NCBI GenBank assembly: GCA_016872285.1
Contig: VGZZ01000025.1
Coordinates: 1 to 39,305, forward strand
Source: SAR202 cluster bacterium
GTDB lineage: Bacteria; Chloroflexota; Dehalococcoidia; Lucifugimonadales; GCA-2712585
Direction of reading: 5' to 3'
Length of the DNA stretch: 39,305 nucleotides
Shown here: positions 24,417 to 32,249 of the stretch, piece by piece
How positions within the stretch are numbered: position 1 is the first letter of the stretch
How the letters are laid out: each line of letters starts with the position of its first letter
Notes under the pieces: model-generated
The model's database searches: none
What the model was told of the DNA's origin: nothing
Seen by the model: only the letters and a program-made list of their open reading frames with translations
Program-made: the position numbers and the translations under genes

Positions 24417-24752
24417 ATGAGACTGAGGATTGGACGCATTCACCTTGCAGGCCTGTCCCTGGACTGGCTTGTCCTTGCGTCACAAGTCTGCATTTTGGAT
24501 GGTTCCGAGGGTGTCCCCCAGGATATTCTCTCCGCCGCCAGCAAAGAGATCCTCAGACGAATTAGGGACGCGGGCGAATTCGATATAACCCCTCGGGAAG
24601 TCCTGCTCTCTTTCTTAAAGCCTGCCCTGGCGACGCAAGGCCATTGCAGATGCCCCTCCTGCCGCGCTCGATGCGCGGTGTGCAGGGCCGTCCACCAGCC
24701 CCCCCGCCAGCAAAGAGCAGGCCGGGAACAACTAGGCAACGCAGAGCTCTAA
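24417..24752 (+). CDS. Hypothetical protein with a cysteine-rich end
   Basis: A 111-residue frame whose ATG is preceded by GGAGGAATAGC, an excellent ribosome site at the right distance. The first 70 residues look like a normal soluble domain (SLDWLVLASQVCILDG, ILRRIRDAGEFDITPREVL). The last 40 are rich in Arg and Cys with C-x-C-x2-C-x3-C-x2-C, which could be a metal-binding end or simply non-coding GC-rich sequence. I do not recognise it. It converges with the MazF-type gene. Confidence 0.4.
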   Translation: MRLRIGRIHLAGLSLDWLVLASQVCILDGSEGVPQDILSAASKEILRRIRDAGEFDITPREVLLSFLKPALATQGHCRCPSCRARCAVCRAVHQPPRQQRAGREQLGNAEL

Positions 24753-24790
24753 CTTAAATATCTTAACCTCTTGTCAACTATCCAGCATGG

Positions 24791-25156
24791 CTATCGGAGG
24801 CCCAAGTGCGCCTTTACTGCCCGCTGGACTTGGCTAACAAACTCGAGGGTAAGAGAACCTCTATAGCGCAACAGCCGGACTTTATCCACGGTGCGAATCT
24901 GGTCAGCTTTAGCACGTGAAGCCACTGTTAGACCACCTGCCCCCTTAGGTAGAAAAGCATTGTACGGATACACCTTCTTTGAAGGCTGACCAGTAATGGG
25001 AACTACAGTTACGGTTTGAGAGTAACGGTTATTGATATCATTTGAGACTATTACTGCTGGCCGGGTCTTGCCTATTTCTGCTCCAATGCTCGGGTCCATC
25101 TGGACATCAAAAATATCCCCACACCGAGGAAAGTCTCTTTCTGATTGGGATGACAT
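24791..25156 (-). CDS. mazF: MazF/PemK-type endoribonuclease toxin
   Basis: The 121-residue protein has the MazF/PemK pattern: RCGDIFDVQMDPSIGAEIGK, TRPAVIVSND with the conserved Arg, TVTVVPITG with the conserved Thr, and a final segment QIRTVDKVRL. Members cut mRNA at short sequences when not held by the antitoxin. It follows the antitoxin gene with a 25-base gap. The length is normal and no motif is broken, so it is probably active. Confidence 0.88.
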   Translation of the reverse strand: MSSQSERDFPRCGDIFDVQMDPSIGAEIGKTRPAVIVSNDINNRYSQTVTVVPITGQPSKKVYPYNAFLPKGAGGLTVASRAKADQIRTVDKVRLLRYRGSLTLEFVSQVQRAVKAHLGLR

Positions 25157-25181
25157 TTAGGATTCAGTGTTAAAGGTCAGC

Positions 25182-25427
25182 CTAATGAGGCCACTTTTCT
25201 AAAGTAATTTTTTCCCACTCCGCATTAATCTGCGCCCCCTCTTCTCTTTCTGCTATATAGCCCTCAATCATTTCCTGCTCAAACTCCTTTTGCTCAATAG
25301 AGCGCAGCTTCTCCTCAATGGCCTCCGCTACAAATGCGCTCCTTTTCCTTGAGCGTACCCTTTCCTTAAGAGTCGAAGCCGTCTTCTCAGGAATGGTAAA
25401 GTTTAGCTTTACAGTTCTCGAAACCAT
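25182..25427 (-). CDS. MazE-like ribbon-helix-helix antitoxin
   Basis: The 81-residue protein begins VSRTVKLNFTIPEKTASTL with ERVRSRKRSAFVAEAIEEKL, a ribbon-helix-helix DNA-binding domain, followed by an acidic helix (EQKEFEQEMIEGYIAEREEG) that would wrap the toxin. I chose the ATG at 25427; the ATG five codons upstream is also possible. It is the first gene of the pair and is expected to repress its own promoter together with MazF. Confidence 0.8.
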   Translation of the reverse strand: MVSRTVKLNFTIPEKTASTLKERVRSRKRSAFVAEAIEEKLRSIEQKEFEQEMIEGYIAEREEGAQINAEWEKITLEKWPH

Positions 25428-25463
25428 TATGTATAACCCCAATTAATACCTCTACCTATACGT

Positions 25464-25492
25464 ATTTTAAGCGTATGCCATATCAAATACAA
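25464..25492 (-). promoter_or_regulatory. Candidate promoter of the antitoxin-toxin pair
   Basis: On the - strand TTGTAT (25492-25487), 17 bases, then TAAAAT (25469-25464). The start would lie about 30 bases before the antitoxin ATG. CGTAT occurs twice on the + strand at 25461-25465 and 25472-25476, 11 bases apart (one helix turn), across the -10 element, a possible operator. Confidence 0.5.
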
Positions 25493-25548
25493 CTTTTATT
25501 CCAGGCACATTACTTGTATCCTTGCGTTACCTTCCATCAGAGGTATCC

Positions 25549-27411
25549 ATGTACGTTGTCGGAACGGCTGGCCATGTGGACCACGGCAAGTCCACCCTTA
25601 TCAAAGCCCTGACAGGCATAGACCCGGACCGCCTTCCCGAAGAAAAAGCCAGGGAGATGACCATTGACCTGGGCTTTGCCTGGCTGACCCTGCCCTCGGG
25701 CCGAGAGGTCAGTGTCATCGACGTTCCGGGGCATGAGCGCTTCGTTCACAATATGCTGGCGGGCGTCGGCGGGGTGGACCTGGCACTGCTGGTGGTGGCC
25801 TGCGACGAAGGTGTCATGACGCAGACTCGCGAACACCTGGCCATCCTCGACCTGCTGCAGGTCAAGAGCGGCCTGGTGGCCCTGACCAAGGCCGACCTGG
25901 TGGACGCCGAGATGCTGGACCTGGTGAAGCTGGACACCGAGGAGTCCCTAAAGGGCACCGTATTTGAGAAGGCGCCCATGATGCCCGTGTCGTCGTACAC
26001 CGGCAAGGGCATTCCCGAGTTGAAGCGTAAAATTGACGACATGCTGACCTCAACACCGCCGCGACCGGACGTGGGCCGCCCGCGGCTGGCGGTGGACCGC
26101 TCCTTTACCGTGGCTGGCTTCGGCACGGTGGTCACGGGCACGCTCATTGGTGGCAGCCTGGGGGTGGGGCAGGAGGCGGAGCTGGCGCCGTCGGGGCGCA
26201 AGGTGCGAATTCGCGGATTGCAGACGCACAAGCAGAAGCTGGATAAGGCCGACCCTGGACGCAGGCTGGCGATTAATCTCACAGGCGTCTCCCATGACGA
26301 GGTGCGTCGTGGCGAGGTGTTGACCAACCCCGGCTGGCTGAAGCCCACGAACCTGGTGGACGTCCGGCTGAAGCTGATTAAAGACGCGCCCCGGCCCATG
26401 AAGCACAACGCCCGCGTGTCCTTCCATCTGCTGGCCAGCGAGACCGCCGCCCGAGTGCGCCTGCTGGACACTAAGGAGCTGCAACCCGGACAGGAGGCCT
26501 GGGCGCAGGTACACATGGAAGACCCCTTGCCGGTGGTGAAAGACGACTTCTTTGTCGTACGCGACACCGAGACCACTCTGGGTGGGGGCCGGGTTGCCGA
26601 CGCCCAGCCAAAGCGACACCGCGCCTTCTCCGAGACGGTGCTGGAGAGCCTGTCGAGAATGGAGCAGGGCAGCCCCGGGGAAGCAGTCTTGTCGTCATTG
26701 GAGCAGGCCGGCCCCAGCGACATCGCTACCCTGGCCCAGCGGGGGAACCAGGCGCTGTCGGAAGCGCTGCCGATGGTCGAGTCGCTAGCTAAAGAAGGAC
26801 GGTTGGTTGTCCTGGGTGATGGGGAGGTCAGGGGAGAGTCGGCGGTCTATTCAAACAGGGCCTGGGAGGCGCTGGAAGAGCAGGCACAAACATTCTTGGC
26901 GCAGTACCATCGTCAGTTCCCCCTTCGGAAGGGCGCGTCGAGGGAGGAGATGAGAAGCCGGTTAGGACTTTCGGCCCCGCTGTTTCCCCTAGTGCTAGCT
27001 AGGTTAATACAGGACGAAGTTGTCACTGAAGACGCCTCGCTGGTGCGGCTGCCGCAGCACAAGGTGTCCATGAAGCCGCAGCAGGAACAGCAGGCGGCGT
27101 CGTATCTTAAGGCCCTGGCCTCAGACCCCTTCTCGCCCCCCACAGACCAGCCCATTGATCCGGCGCTGCTGGCCCTGCTCATCGAGGAGGGGCGAGTGGT
27201 GCGGGTAGACGCGTCGGTGGTCCTCAGCGCCGACGCCTACAAGCAAGCAGTAAACAAGATAACGAGTTATATTAGAGACAATGGTAAGATCACCGTGGCC
27301 GACGCCCGCACCTTGCTGAACTCGACCCGTAAATATGTGCTGCCGCTGCTGGAATACATGGACCAGCAGCGAATCACCCGTCGTGTGGGCGATGAGCGGG
27401 TGCTGAGGTGA
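25549..27411 (+). CDS. selB: Selenocysteine-specific elongation factor SelB
   Basis: The 620-residue GTPase brings selenocysteinyl-tRNA to the ribosome at UGA codons with a SECIS element. It starts YVVGTAGHVDHGKSTL (P-loop, residues 8-16), with DIDLGFAW-like switch, IDVPGHERF and LTKADL for guanine. Domains 2 and 3 follow (SFTVAGFGTVVTGTLIGG), and the C-terminal 220 residues form the winged-helix repeats that bind SECIS RNA, ending in TLLNSTRKYVLPLLEYMD. I used the ATG at 25549 after AGAGG. selA, selD and the selenocysteine tRNA are not in the window and no selenoprotein is recognised here. It heads an operon with nurA. Confidence 0.94.
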   Translation: MYVVGTAGHVDHGKSTLIKALTGIDPDRLPEEKAREMTIDLGFAWLTLPSGREVSVIDVPGHERFVHNMLAGVGGVDLALLVVACDEGVMTQTREHLAILDLLQVKSGLVALTKADLVDAEMLDLVKLDTEESLKGTVFEKAPMMPVSSYTGKGIPELKRKIDDMLTSTPPRPDVGRPRLAVDRSFTVAGFGTVVTGTLIGGSLGVGQEAELAPSGRKVRIRGLQTHKQKLDKADPGRRLAINLTGVSHDEVRRGEVLTNPGWLKPTNLVDVRLKLIKDAPRPMKHNARVSFHLLASETAARVRLLDTKELQPGQEAWAQVHMEDPLPVVKDDFFVVRDTETTLGGGRVADAQPKRHRAFSETVLESLSRMEQGSPGEAVLSSLEQAGPSDIATLAQRGNQALSEALPMVESLAKEGRLVVLGDGEVRGESAVYSNRAWEALEEQAQTFLAQYHRQFPLRKGASREEMRSRLGLSAPLFPLVLARLIQDEVVTEDASLVRLPQHKVSMKPQQEQQAASYLKALASDPFSPPTDQPIDPALLALLIEEGRVVRVDASVVLSADAYKQAVNKITSYIRDNGKITVADARTLLNSTRKYVLPLLEYMDQQRITRRVGDERVLR

Positions 27412-27415
27412 GCGA

Positions 27416-28624
27416 GTGGGCTTAGACCTGGCCAAGACTATCCAGGAATTGAACAGCGCGGCCTCCGGCCAGCGGCGCGAGCATGACGACCGCCTCCAGC
27501 GCATCGTCGTAGCGGTGGAGGCTATGCGGGGCGCTTCCAAGGACGACGTGGCGCAAAAATTTGACCGTCCCGCGCCTCGACGCCGCTTTTTGTGGGCGAA
27601 GCCCACCGACGGCCTGGGCGCTGCCTACGACCCGCCAGCTACACCCTCCGACTTCTGCGTGCTGTCGGTGGACGGCTCGCAGATAGACGTAGACCGTCAC
27701 ATGCCTATGGCCTGCGCCCTTATAAACATCGGCTCGTGCGTGATTCGATATGGCGCTCAGCCTACCGCCCGCCTCGCCAGCCAGCCTAGGCTCCTCTTCG
27801 GCGAAGGTCTGTACCTGAGCGACCCCAAGAACGGCGCCGCCGAGGTCCCCTTGGAAGGCCCCGCCTTAGGGCTGAAGCGAAGCCTGGAGGAGATGCGGGC
27901 CGTGAAGCCGCTGGTCGAAGCCCTGCCTGATGACCTGCCTACGCTGGCCCTGCTGGACGGAACGCTGGTATTGTGGGGAGCTTCGGGACGGGAGTCGACG
28001 CCGCTATTGAAGGCGGAGATTTTGGAGCGGGGGCTGGTGCCAGTCCTCGATGAGCTTAGAGAGATGTCACAAAAACGGCCCTTCGCCCTAGCGGCCTACG
28101 TCAGCTACCCCGCCAGCTCCGAGGTCGTCAAAACCCTGCGGCTGCACCTCTGCCAGCATAGCGGCGAGGAGTGTGAGCGGGCGGGCTGCTCCAATCGCCG
28201 CTCTTCGATGTCGCCGTGCAGCCTGGTCAACCACCTGCTGGACCGGGAGCTGTTCTTAAACTTGCTGAGGCCGGGGCAGCGCTCAGGGCTATTCATCAGC
28301 CAGTCGCTGGTAATTCAGGACTATAAGGGCCACCAAATCTATTTCTTTTATGTGCATACAGGTGATGAAATAGGGCGGGTGGAAGTGCCGGAGTGGGTCG
28401 CTACGGACGAACGACTGCTATCGATGGCCCACGCCCTCGTCCTCGACCAGTGCCATCGAGGCCTGGGCTACCCCGTGGCCATATCGGAAGCCCACGAACA
28501 GGCCGTAGTCAGCGGCAGCGACCGGCAGCGATTCAACGAGCTGGTGGCCTCACTGCTATCACGGCAGGGGTTATCGGCGGCCACCTCAGAAAAAAGCCGA
28601 TCTAAAAGGACAGCCTGGCTATGA
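27416..28624 (+). CDS. nurA: NurA-type DNA end-processing nuclease
   Basis: The 402-residue protein contains the NurA domain: the metal-binding Asp in VLSVDGSQI (about residue 85), a second in LALLDGTLVLW, the segment LFISQSLVIQDYKGHQIYFFYVHTG, and near the end LDQCHRGLGYPVAISEAHEQAVV with the conserved Asp/His region. NurA degrades DNA ends 5' to 3' and works with the HerA motor; in archaea the pair acts with Mre11-Rad50. The start is GTG at 27416, four bases after the selB stop. It overlaps the next gene by 4 bases (ATGA). Confidence 0.82.
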   Translation: MGLDLAKTIQELNSAASGQRREHDDRLQRIVVAVEAMRGASKDDVAQKFDRPAPRRRFLWAKPTDGLGAAYDPPATPSDFCVLSVDGSQIDVDRHMPMACALINIGSCVIRYGAQPTARLASQPRLLFGEGLYLSDPKNGAAEVPLEGPALGLKRSLEEMRAVKPLVEALPDDLPTLALLDGTLVLWGASGRESTPLLKAEILERGLVPVLDELREMSQKRPFALAAYVSYPASSEVVKTLRLHLCQHSGEECERAGCSNRRSSMSPCSLVNHLLDRELFLNLLRPGQRSGLFISQSLVIQDYKGHQIYFFYVHTGDEIGRVEVPEWVATDERLLSMAHALVLDQCHRGLGYPVAISEAHEQAVVSGSDRQRFNELVASLLSRQGLSAATSEKSRSKRTAWL

Positions 28625-29208
28625 CGCAAGAGAAGCCGCAGCGCATTGGCGAGGTTATTGACGCCGACATACGCAGCTTCGATGTTCAGTGCTACACGCT
28701 CTGGCGGGGGCCGTCGCTGGGGACCTTAGTGCGGGCGGGCGAGCCGTCGGTGGTCGGCGTGGTGTCGGAGGTGCGGACCGAGTCGCTGGACCCTAGCCGT
28801 CCCGCCATCGCGCGGGGCCAGGACGCCGCCACCGAGGACGATATTTATAAAGAGAACCCTCAGTTGACCCAACTGCTGCGCACTCGATTTCACGCTATGG
28901 TGGTGGGCTGCTCCGAGGACGGTGGCATACGAGTGGGTCTGCCATCGGCGCCGCCGCGGCTTCACGCCTTCGTCTTTGCCTGCGACTTGCAGCACACCGC
29001 CGGCCTGACGCGCTCCCTGGACTTCCTGCGACTGCTGCTTAATGGCAACGGCCCGGCCAGCGACGAGGTGGTTGTCGCATGCCTGCGTCAATTGGGCAAG
29101 GAGTCGCAGTATGGGAAGGACTTTCTTTTGAGGGCGGGGAAGGCGCTGGCGCAAGAGCTGGCGGGCCAGACGCCCCGGCTCAACGGCATCCTCAGGAGAC
29201 TGGCATGA
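28621..29208 (+). CDS. HAS-barrel-like accessory protein of the nurA-herA operon
   Basis: The 195-residue protein begins GEVIDADIRSFDVQCYTL, LGTLVRAGEPSVVGVVSEV, an arrangement like the HAS barrel (the small beta domain found at the N-terminus of HerA-type ATPases). The rest is a helical part with QLTQLLRTRFHAMVVGC and a C-terminal LRQLGKESQYGKDFLLRAGKAL. No enzyme motif is visible. It overlaps nurA by 4 bases on one side and herA by 4 bases on the other (ATGA both), so all three products are probably made in matched amounts and may form one complex. The role is inferred from position and the weak domain likeness. Confidence 0.6.
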   Translation: MTQEKPQRIGEVIDADIRSFDVQCYTLWRGPSLGTLVRAGEPSVVGVVSEVRTESLDPSRPAIARGQDAATEDDIYKENPQLTQLLRTRFHAMVVGCSEDGGIRVGLPSAPPRLHAFVFACDLQHTAGLTRSLDFLRLLLNGNGPASDEVVVACLRQLGKESQYGKDFLLRAGKALAQELAGQTPRLNGILRRLA

Positions 29209-30902
29209 CAACTAACGGCGCGTCGCCTCAGGAGAAGCCAGGCCAGTTCTTAGGACTGGTGACAGGCGGCTCTCTGAGCCAGGGCGTGGAGGTGCGGCTG
29301 GATGCTGGAGTGTCCGTGGAGGACATGAAGGACGGCACCCACGTTACTATCCAGGGCGAGAAGGAACGGTTCATCGGCATCGTTACCGACGTTGCCCTGG
29401 GCATGACCGACCCGAACATGAAATACGCGCCGCCGGACGTGTCGGACCCCTACATCGCCCAGGTGGTCAAGGGGTCGATGACCTACGGCACCCTGTCGGT
29501 GCTGCCGATGCTGACGCTGCCCGCCGCCCTGGGCGCCGACGACGCCCCCAAGCCGGCCAAGACCGTCCCCTCCCATTTCTCCAAGGTGTTCCGGGCGTCG
29601 GAACGGGACGAGGAACTGGTCTTCGGCAAAGAAGGCAAGACCCACTTCTTCATCGGCAATCCCCTGGACATGGAGACCAAGGTCTGCCTGAACATGGAGG
29701 AGATGGTCAAGCGCTCCTGCGGCGTCTTCGGCAAGAGCGGCACGGGCAAGACCTTCCTCACCCGACTGCTGCTCGTGGGTATCCTGCAGAACGACGGCGC
29801 GTCCAGCCTCATCTTCGACATGCACAGCGAGTACGGTTGGATGGGGCAGGACACGGACAGAGGCGCGACGGTGAAGGGCCTGAAACAGCTCTTTCCAGCC
29901 AAAGTAGCCGTGTTTTCTCTGGATGAGGAGCATTCGCGGCGGCGGGGCGTGTCGCCGGACTTCGTGCTGCAGGTGGGCTATGGGGACATTGAGCCCGAGG
30001 ACGTGGAGTTGCTGCGGCAGACCTTGAGCCTGTCCGATGTGGCGGCGTCATCGGCGTGGAACTTGCAGCACAAGCTGGGCGCCAAGGGCTGGCTCAAGAC
30101 TTTCCTGGACATTGAGGGCGGCGATGCTCTGGCGAAGCTTGCCGAGGATCTGAACATTAACTTCCAGGCCCTTCGCGCCCTCTACAACCGCCTCAGCCGC
30201 CTCAAACGCTACGCCTTTATCACCGACAAGCCCCTGGACGACTCGGTGAACCGTATCCTGGAATGCCTTGACCAGGGCAAGCACGTGGTGCTGGAGTTCG
30301 GCCAGTACGGCAACGATCTGACGGCCTATATCCTTGTCGCCAACCTGCTGACCCGCCGCATTCATGAACGTTATGCCAGGCGTAAGCAGGAGGCGGAAGG
30401 CGGCAGAGGTAAGCCGCCACGACCCCTGGTCATCGTCATCGAAGAAGCACACCGGTTTCTCAATCCAGCGGTAGCCCCCCAGACCATCTTCGGCACCATC
30501 GCCCGCGAGGACCGGAAATTCAACGTCACGCTCATGGTCATCGACCAGCGTCCCAGCGCCATAGACAGCGAGGTTATGAGCCAGGTGGGCACCAAGCTGA
30601 CGTGCCTGCTGGACAACGAGCGGGATGTGGAGGCGGTGCTGGCGGGCACTCCCGGCTCCCGCGAGCTTCGTACGGTACTGTCGAGGCTGGACAGCAAGCA
30701 GCAGGCGTTGATATTCGGCCACGCTGTGCCCATGCCAGTAGTGGTGAGGACGCGGCAGTACGGCGCCAGCGGCGAGTACCGCGACCTGGTGCAGCCGGAG
30801 TGGTCGAAGGGGCGGATGGCGGGGCAGGGCGGCAACGGGGCTAACGGCGCGGGGGAGTCGGCGGAGGAGGAGCTGGACCGGAAGCTGAAGGGGATGTTTT
30901 AG
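29205..30902 (+). CDS. herA: HerA-type DNA translocase ATPase
   Basis: The 565-residue protein has an N-terminal HAS barrel (FLGLVTGGSLSQGVEVRL, about 15-60) and a RecA-like FtsK/HerA ATPase core: Walker A GKSGTGKT (176-183), FDMHSEYGW, Walker B LVIVIEEAH, and IDQRPSAIDSEVMSQVGTKL with a conserved Arg. HerA forms a hexamer that moves along DNA and drives NurA. The C-terminus is a Gly/Asn-rich tail ending in DRKLKGMF. The start is the ATG at 29205, which overlaps the previous stop and has AGGAGA upstream; the longer open frame upstream is only the shifted reading of the preceding gene. Confidence 0.9.
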   Translation: MTTNGASPQEKPGQFLGLVTGGSLSQGVEVRLDAGVSVEDMKDGTHVTIQGEKERFIGIVTDVALGMTDPNMKYAPPDVSDPYIAQVVKGSMTYGTLSVLPMLTLPAALGADDAPKPAKTVPSHFSKVFRASERDEELVFGKEGKTHFFIGNPLDMETKVCLNMEEMVKRSCGVFGKSGTGKTFLTRLLLVGILQNDGASSLIFDMHSEYGWMGQDTDRGATVKGLKQLFPAKVAVFSLDEEHSRRRGVSPDFVLQVGYGDIEPEDVELLRQTLSLSDVAASSAWNLQHKLGAKGWLKTFLDIEGGDALAKLAEDLNINFQALRALYNRLSRLKRYAFITDKPLDDSVNRILECLDQGKHVVLEFGQYGNDLTAYILVANLLTRRIHERYARRKQEAEGGRGKPPRPLVIVIEEAHRFLNPAVAPQTIFGTIAREDRKFNVTLMVIDQRPSAIDSEVMSQVGTKLTCLLDNERDVEAVLAGTPGSRELRTVLSRLDSKQQALIFGHAVPMPVVVRTRQYGASGEYRDLVQPEWSKGRMAGQGGNGANGAGESAEEELDRKLKGMF

Positions 30903-31012
30903 GGGCAGCCGATTTCAAAATTCGCCAATCTGCCCTTTTGTCCAACTTGCCTTCTAGCTCCCACTCCGCCATAATCCTGGCAATTCGCCCCGTCTCGATT
31001 TGAGGTGTGCCG

Positions 31013-31126
31013 ATGCCCTGGTGGGGATGGCTGGTTATTTCAGCTTACGGCCTGTTCTTTTTAGCCTGCGTCTTTCTTACGGCCATGCTCCAGGAAGACA
31101 GGGAGCCGCGTAACCCGGACCTCTAG
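31013..31126 (+). CDS. Small single-helix membrane protein (37 residues)
   Basis: An ATG with GAGG seven bases upstream opens a 37-codon frame: MPWWGWLVISAYGLFFLACV and onward FLTAML form one membrane helix, followed by the acidic/basic tail EDREPRNPDL. It lies 110 bases after herA on the same strand. I do not recognise it. It ends exactly where the leucine-dehydrogenase remnant begins in the same frame. Confidence 0.45.
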   Translation: MPWWGWLVISAYGLFFLACVFLTAMLQEDREPRNPDL

Positions 31127-31450
31127 CGTCCGCCCATCATTGCTGACGGCGGCGCCAACAACCAGCTAGCCACACCCGAGGACGCCGAGCGGCTGGCCGA
31201 GCGCGGCATTGTGTACACGCCGGACTACATCATCAACGCCGGCGGCGTCATCAACGTGTCCTGCGAAGTAGGCATGGCCTACAACGAGGACCTGGCGCGC
31301 CATCGCACCGAGCACATCTACGAGACCACGGAGCGGGTGCTAGCCCTGGCGTCCAAGGAAGAGATCACCACCGCCGAGGCCGCGGACCGCATCGCCCGAG
31401 AGCGGGTGGAGGCTGTAAGGGGGATGCGGGCGCTGCGGCGGTTTGGGTAA
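31127..31450 (+). pseudogene. 3' remnant of a leucine/valine dehydrogenase gene
   Basis: Directly after the TAG at 31124-31126 the same frame continues PIIADGGANNQLATPEDAERL, GIVYTPDYIINAGGVINVSCE and ends RIARERVEAVRGMRALRRFG. This is the C-terminal third (about 107 of 350 residues) of a Glu/Leu/Phe/Val dehydrogenase; ANNQL and PDY(I/V)INAGGVI are diagnostic. The catalytic Lys domain and most of the NAD-binding fold are missing and there is no start with a ribosome site. A shorter frame from the ATG-less 31211 region would not be functional. It looks like a deletion or recombination scar. Confidence 0.8.
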
Positions 31451-31470
31451 GGATAGGTCTGTCCGTTACG

Positions 31471-31498
31471 TTGGAGCACTTCTGGGCGCTGTTATAAT
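31471..31498 (+). promoter_or_regulatory. Candidate promoter of the HEPN-like unit
   Basis: TTGGAG (31471-31476), 16 bases, then TATAAT (31493-31498). The start would be near 31505, about 34 bases before the ATG at 31539; AGGGA lies before that ATG. Confidence 0.6.
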
Positions 31499-31538
31499 AA
31501 GTCTGACACCGGATTAACCGCGCGAAATAGGGATGTAA

Positions 31539-31859
31539 ATGCAGCTAAAGACAAAAACTAAAGAGGCCTGGGGTAAAACTCTAGAGAAAAAACTCAAAGC
31601 CTTGGCCAACCAGTTTTCCGAAATTAAGGCCATCTATCAAAAGAAAACCTCTTGGGGAATGGAGGTGCATTACGTTGGGGACTTTGTGGACAGAGAAAGG
31701 GAGGATGCGTTTTACAGGGAAGAAGGGGAGATATTAGCTTGGTCCCCTGAAGGCAAGCTGTGGACCCATCTATTCAATCCCAACAATTTTGCAGACCCCG
31801 GCCCGTTTTTGGAACCTGAGGGCTCAGTTAAGATCTTCGGACGTGATTCCTACTCCTAA
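31539..31859 (+). CDS. Hypothetical protein, first gene of a two-gene unit
   Basis: A 106-residue soluble protein beginning with a Lys-rich helix (TKTKEAWGKTLEKKLKALAN) followed by a beta-rich part (EVHYVGDFVDREREDAFY, GEILAWSPEGKLWTHLFNP). I do not recognise a family. It has its own promoter and ribosome site, and the HEPN-like gene starts two bases after its stop, so the two proteins are surely made together. It may be the partner or antidote of the HEPN-like protein, but nothing in its sequence proves this. Confidence 0.65.
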   Translation: MQLKTKTKEAWGKTLEKKLKALANQFSEIKAIYQKKTSWGMEVHYVGDFVDREREDAFYREEGEILAWSPEGKLWTHLFNPNNFADPGPFLEPEGSVKIFGRDSYS

Positions 31860-31861
31860 TA

Positions 31862-32227
31862 ATGTCGCCACCAAGTGAAGAACATTTGGAGTGGGCGCGA
31901 AGGTTTGAAGAAGAGTTTTTAACTATCCTTGACGCCAATGTCTTCAATTGGGCTACTGTGGCGCTCTTTTATAGCGCGCTACATTATGTACAAGCGTTCC
32001 TGGTTGAGAGGGGCCTAGGCGTCATAGTCGAAAATCATGGCATCAGGAACAGGTTGGTAAATACAGTCAGCGAACTGAAGGATATTAGCGCTTCCTATAG
32101 GCATCTTCACGATGCAGGCTGGGACTGTCGGTATAGAGGCCGCAGAATTAGACGTGAAGATATTGAAGGTCTATTACACCCTGATTTTGTCAAGGTAAAA
32201 ACTAGAATTCTATCTCTACTCGGGTAA
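31862..32227 (+). CDS. HEPN-like helical protein
   Basis: The 121-residue, all-helical protein has FNWATVALFYSALHYVQAFL, ENHGIRNRLVNTVSEL, then SASYRHLHDAGWDCRYRGRR. This is the layout of HEPN-domain proteins (a first hairpin with the small-side-chain FYSALHY, an NH-x3-R element, a late Y...RY). A standard R-x4-6-H motif is not clear, so RNase activity is doubtful. HEPN proteins often act as toxins or RNA-processing parts next to an antitoxin. Gap to the preceding gene is two bases; a strong terminator follows. Confidence 0.6.
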   Translation: MSPPSEEHLEWARRFEEEFLTILDANVFNWATVALFYSALHYVQAFLVERGLGVIVENHGIRNRLVNTVSELKDISASYRHLHDAGWDCRYRGRRIRREDIEGLLHPDFVKVKTRILSLLG

Positions 32228-32249
32228 GACTAGCACGACAAACAAACCA

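Noticed and set aside
25746-26723. 325-codon - strand frame opposite selB
   Set aside because: Ser/Arg/Thr-rich shadow with no ribosome site; selB on the other strand is certain.
25549-27411. Selenoprotein genes near selB using UGA as selenocysteine
   Set aside because: No frame in the window is interrupted by a lone TGA with family similarity on both sides; the two internal stops seen (6186 and 21123) are TAA.
29079-29204. Longer N-terminus for herA
   Set aside because: It is the shifted reading of the end of the HAS-like gene; the ATG at 29205 has the ribosome site and the HAS barrel begins right after it.
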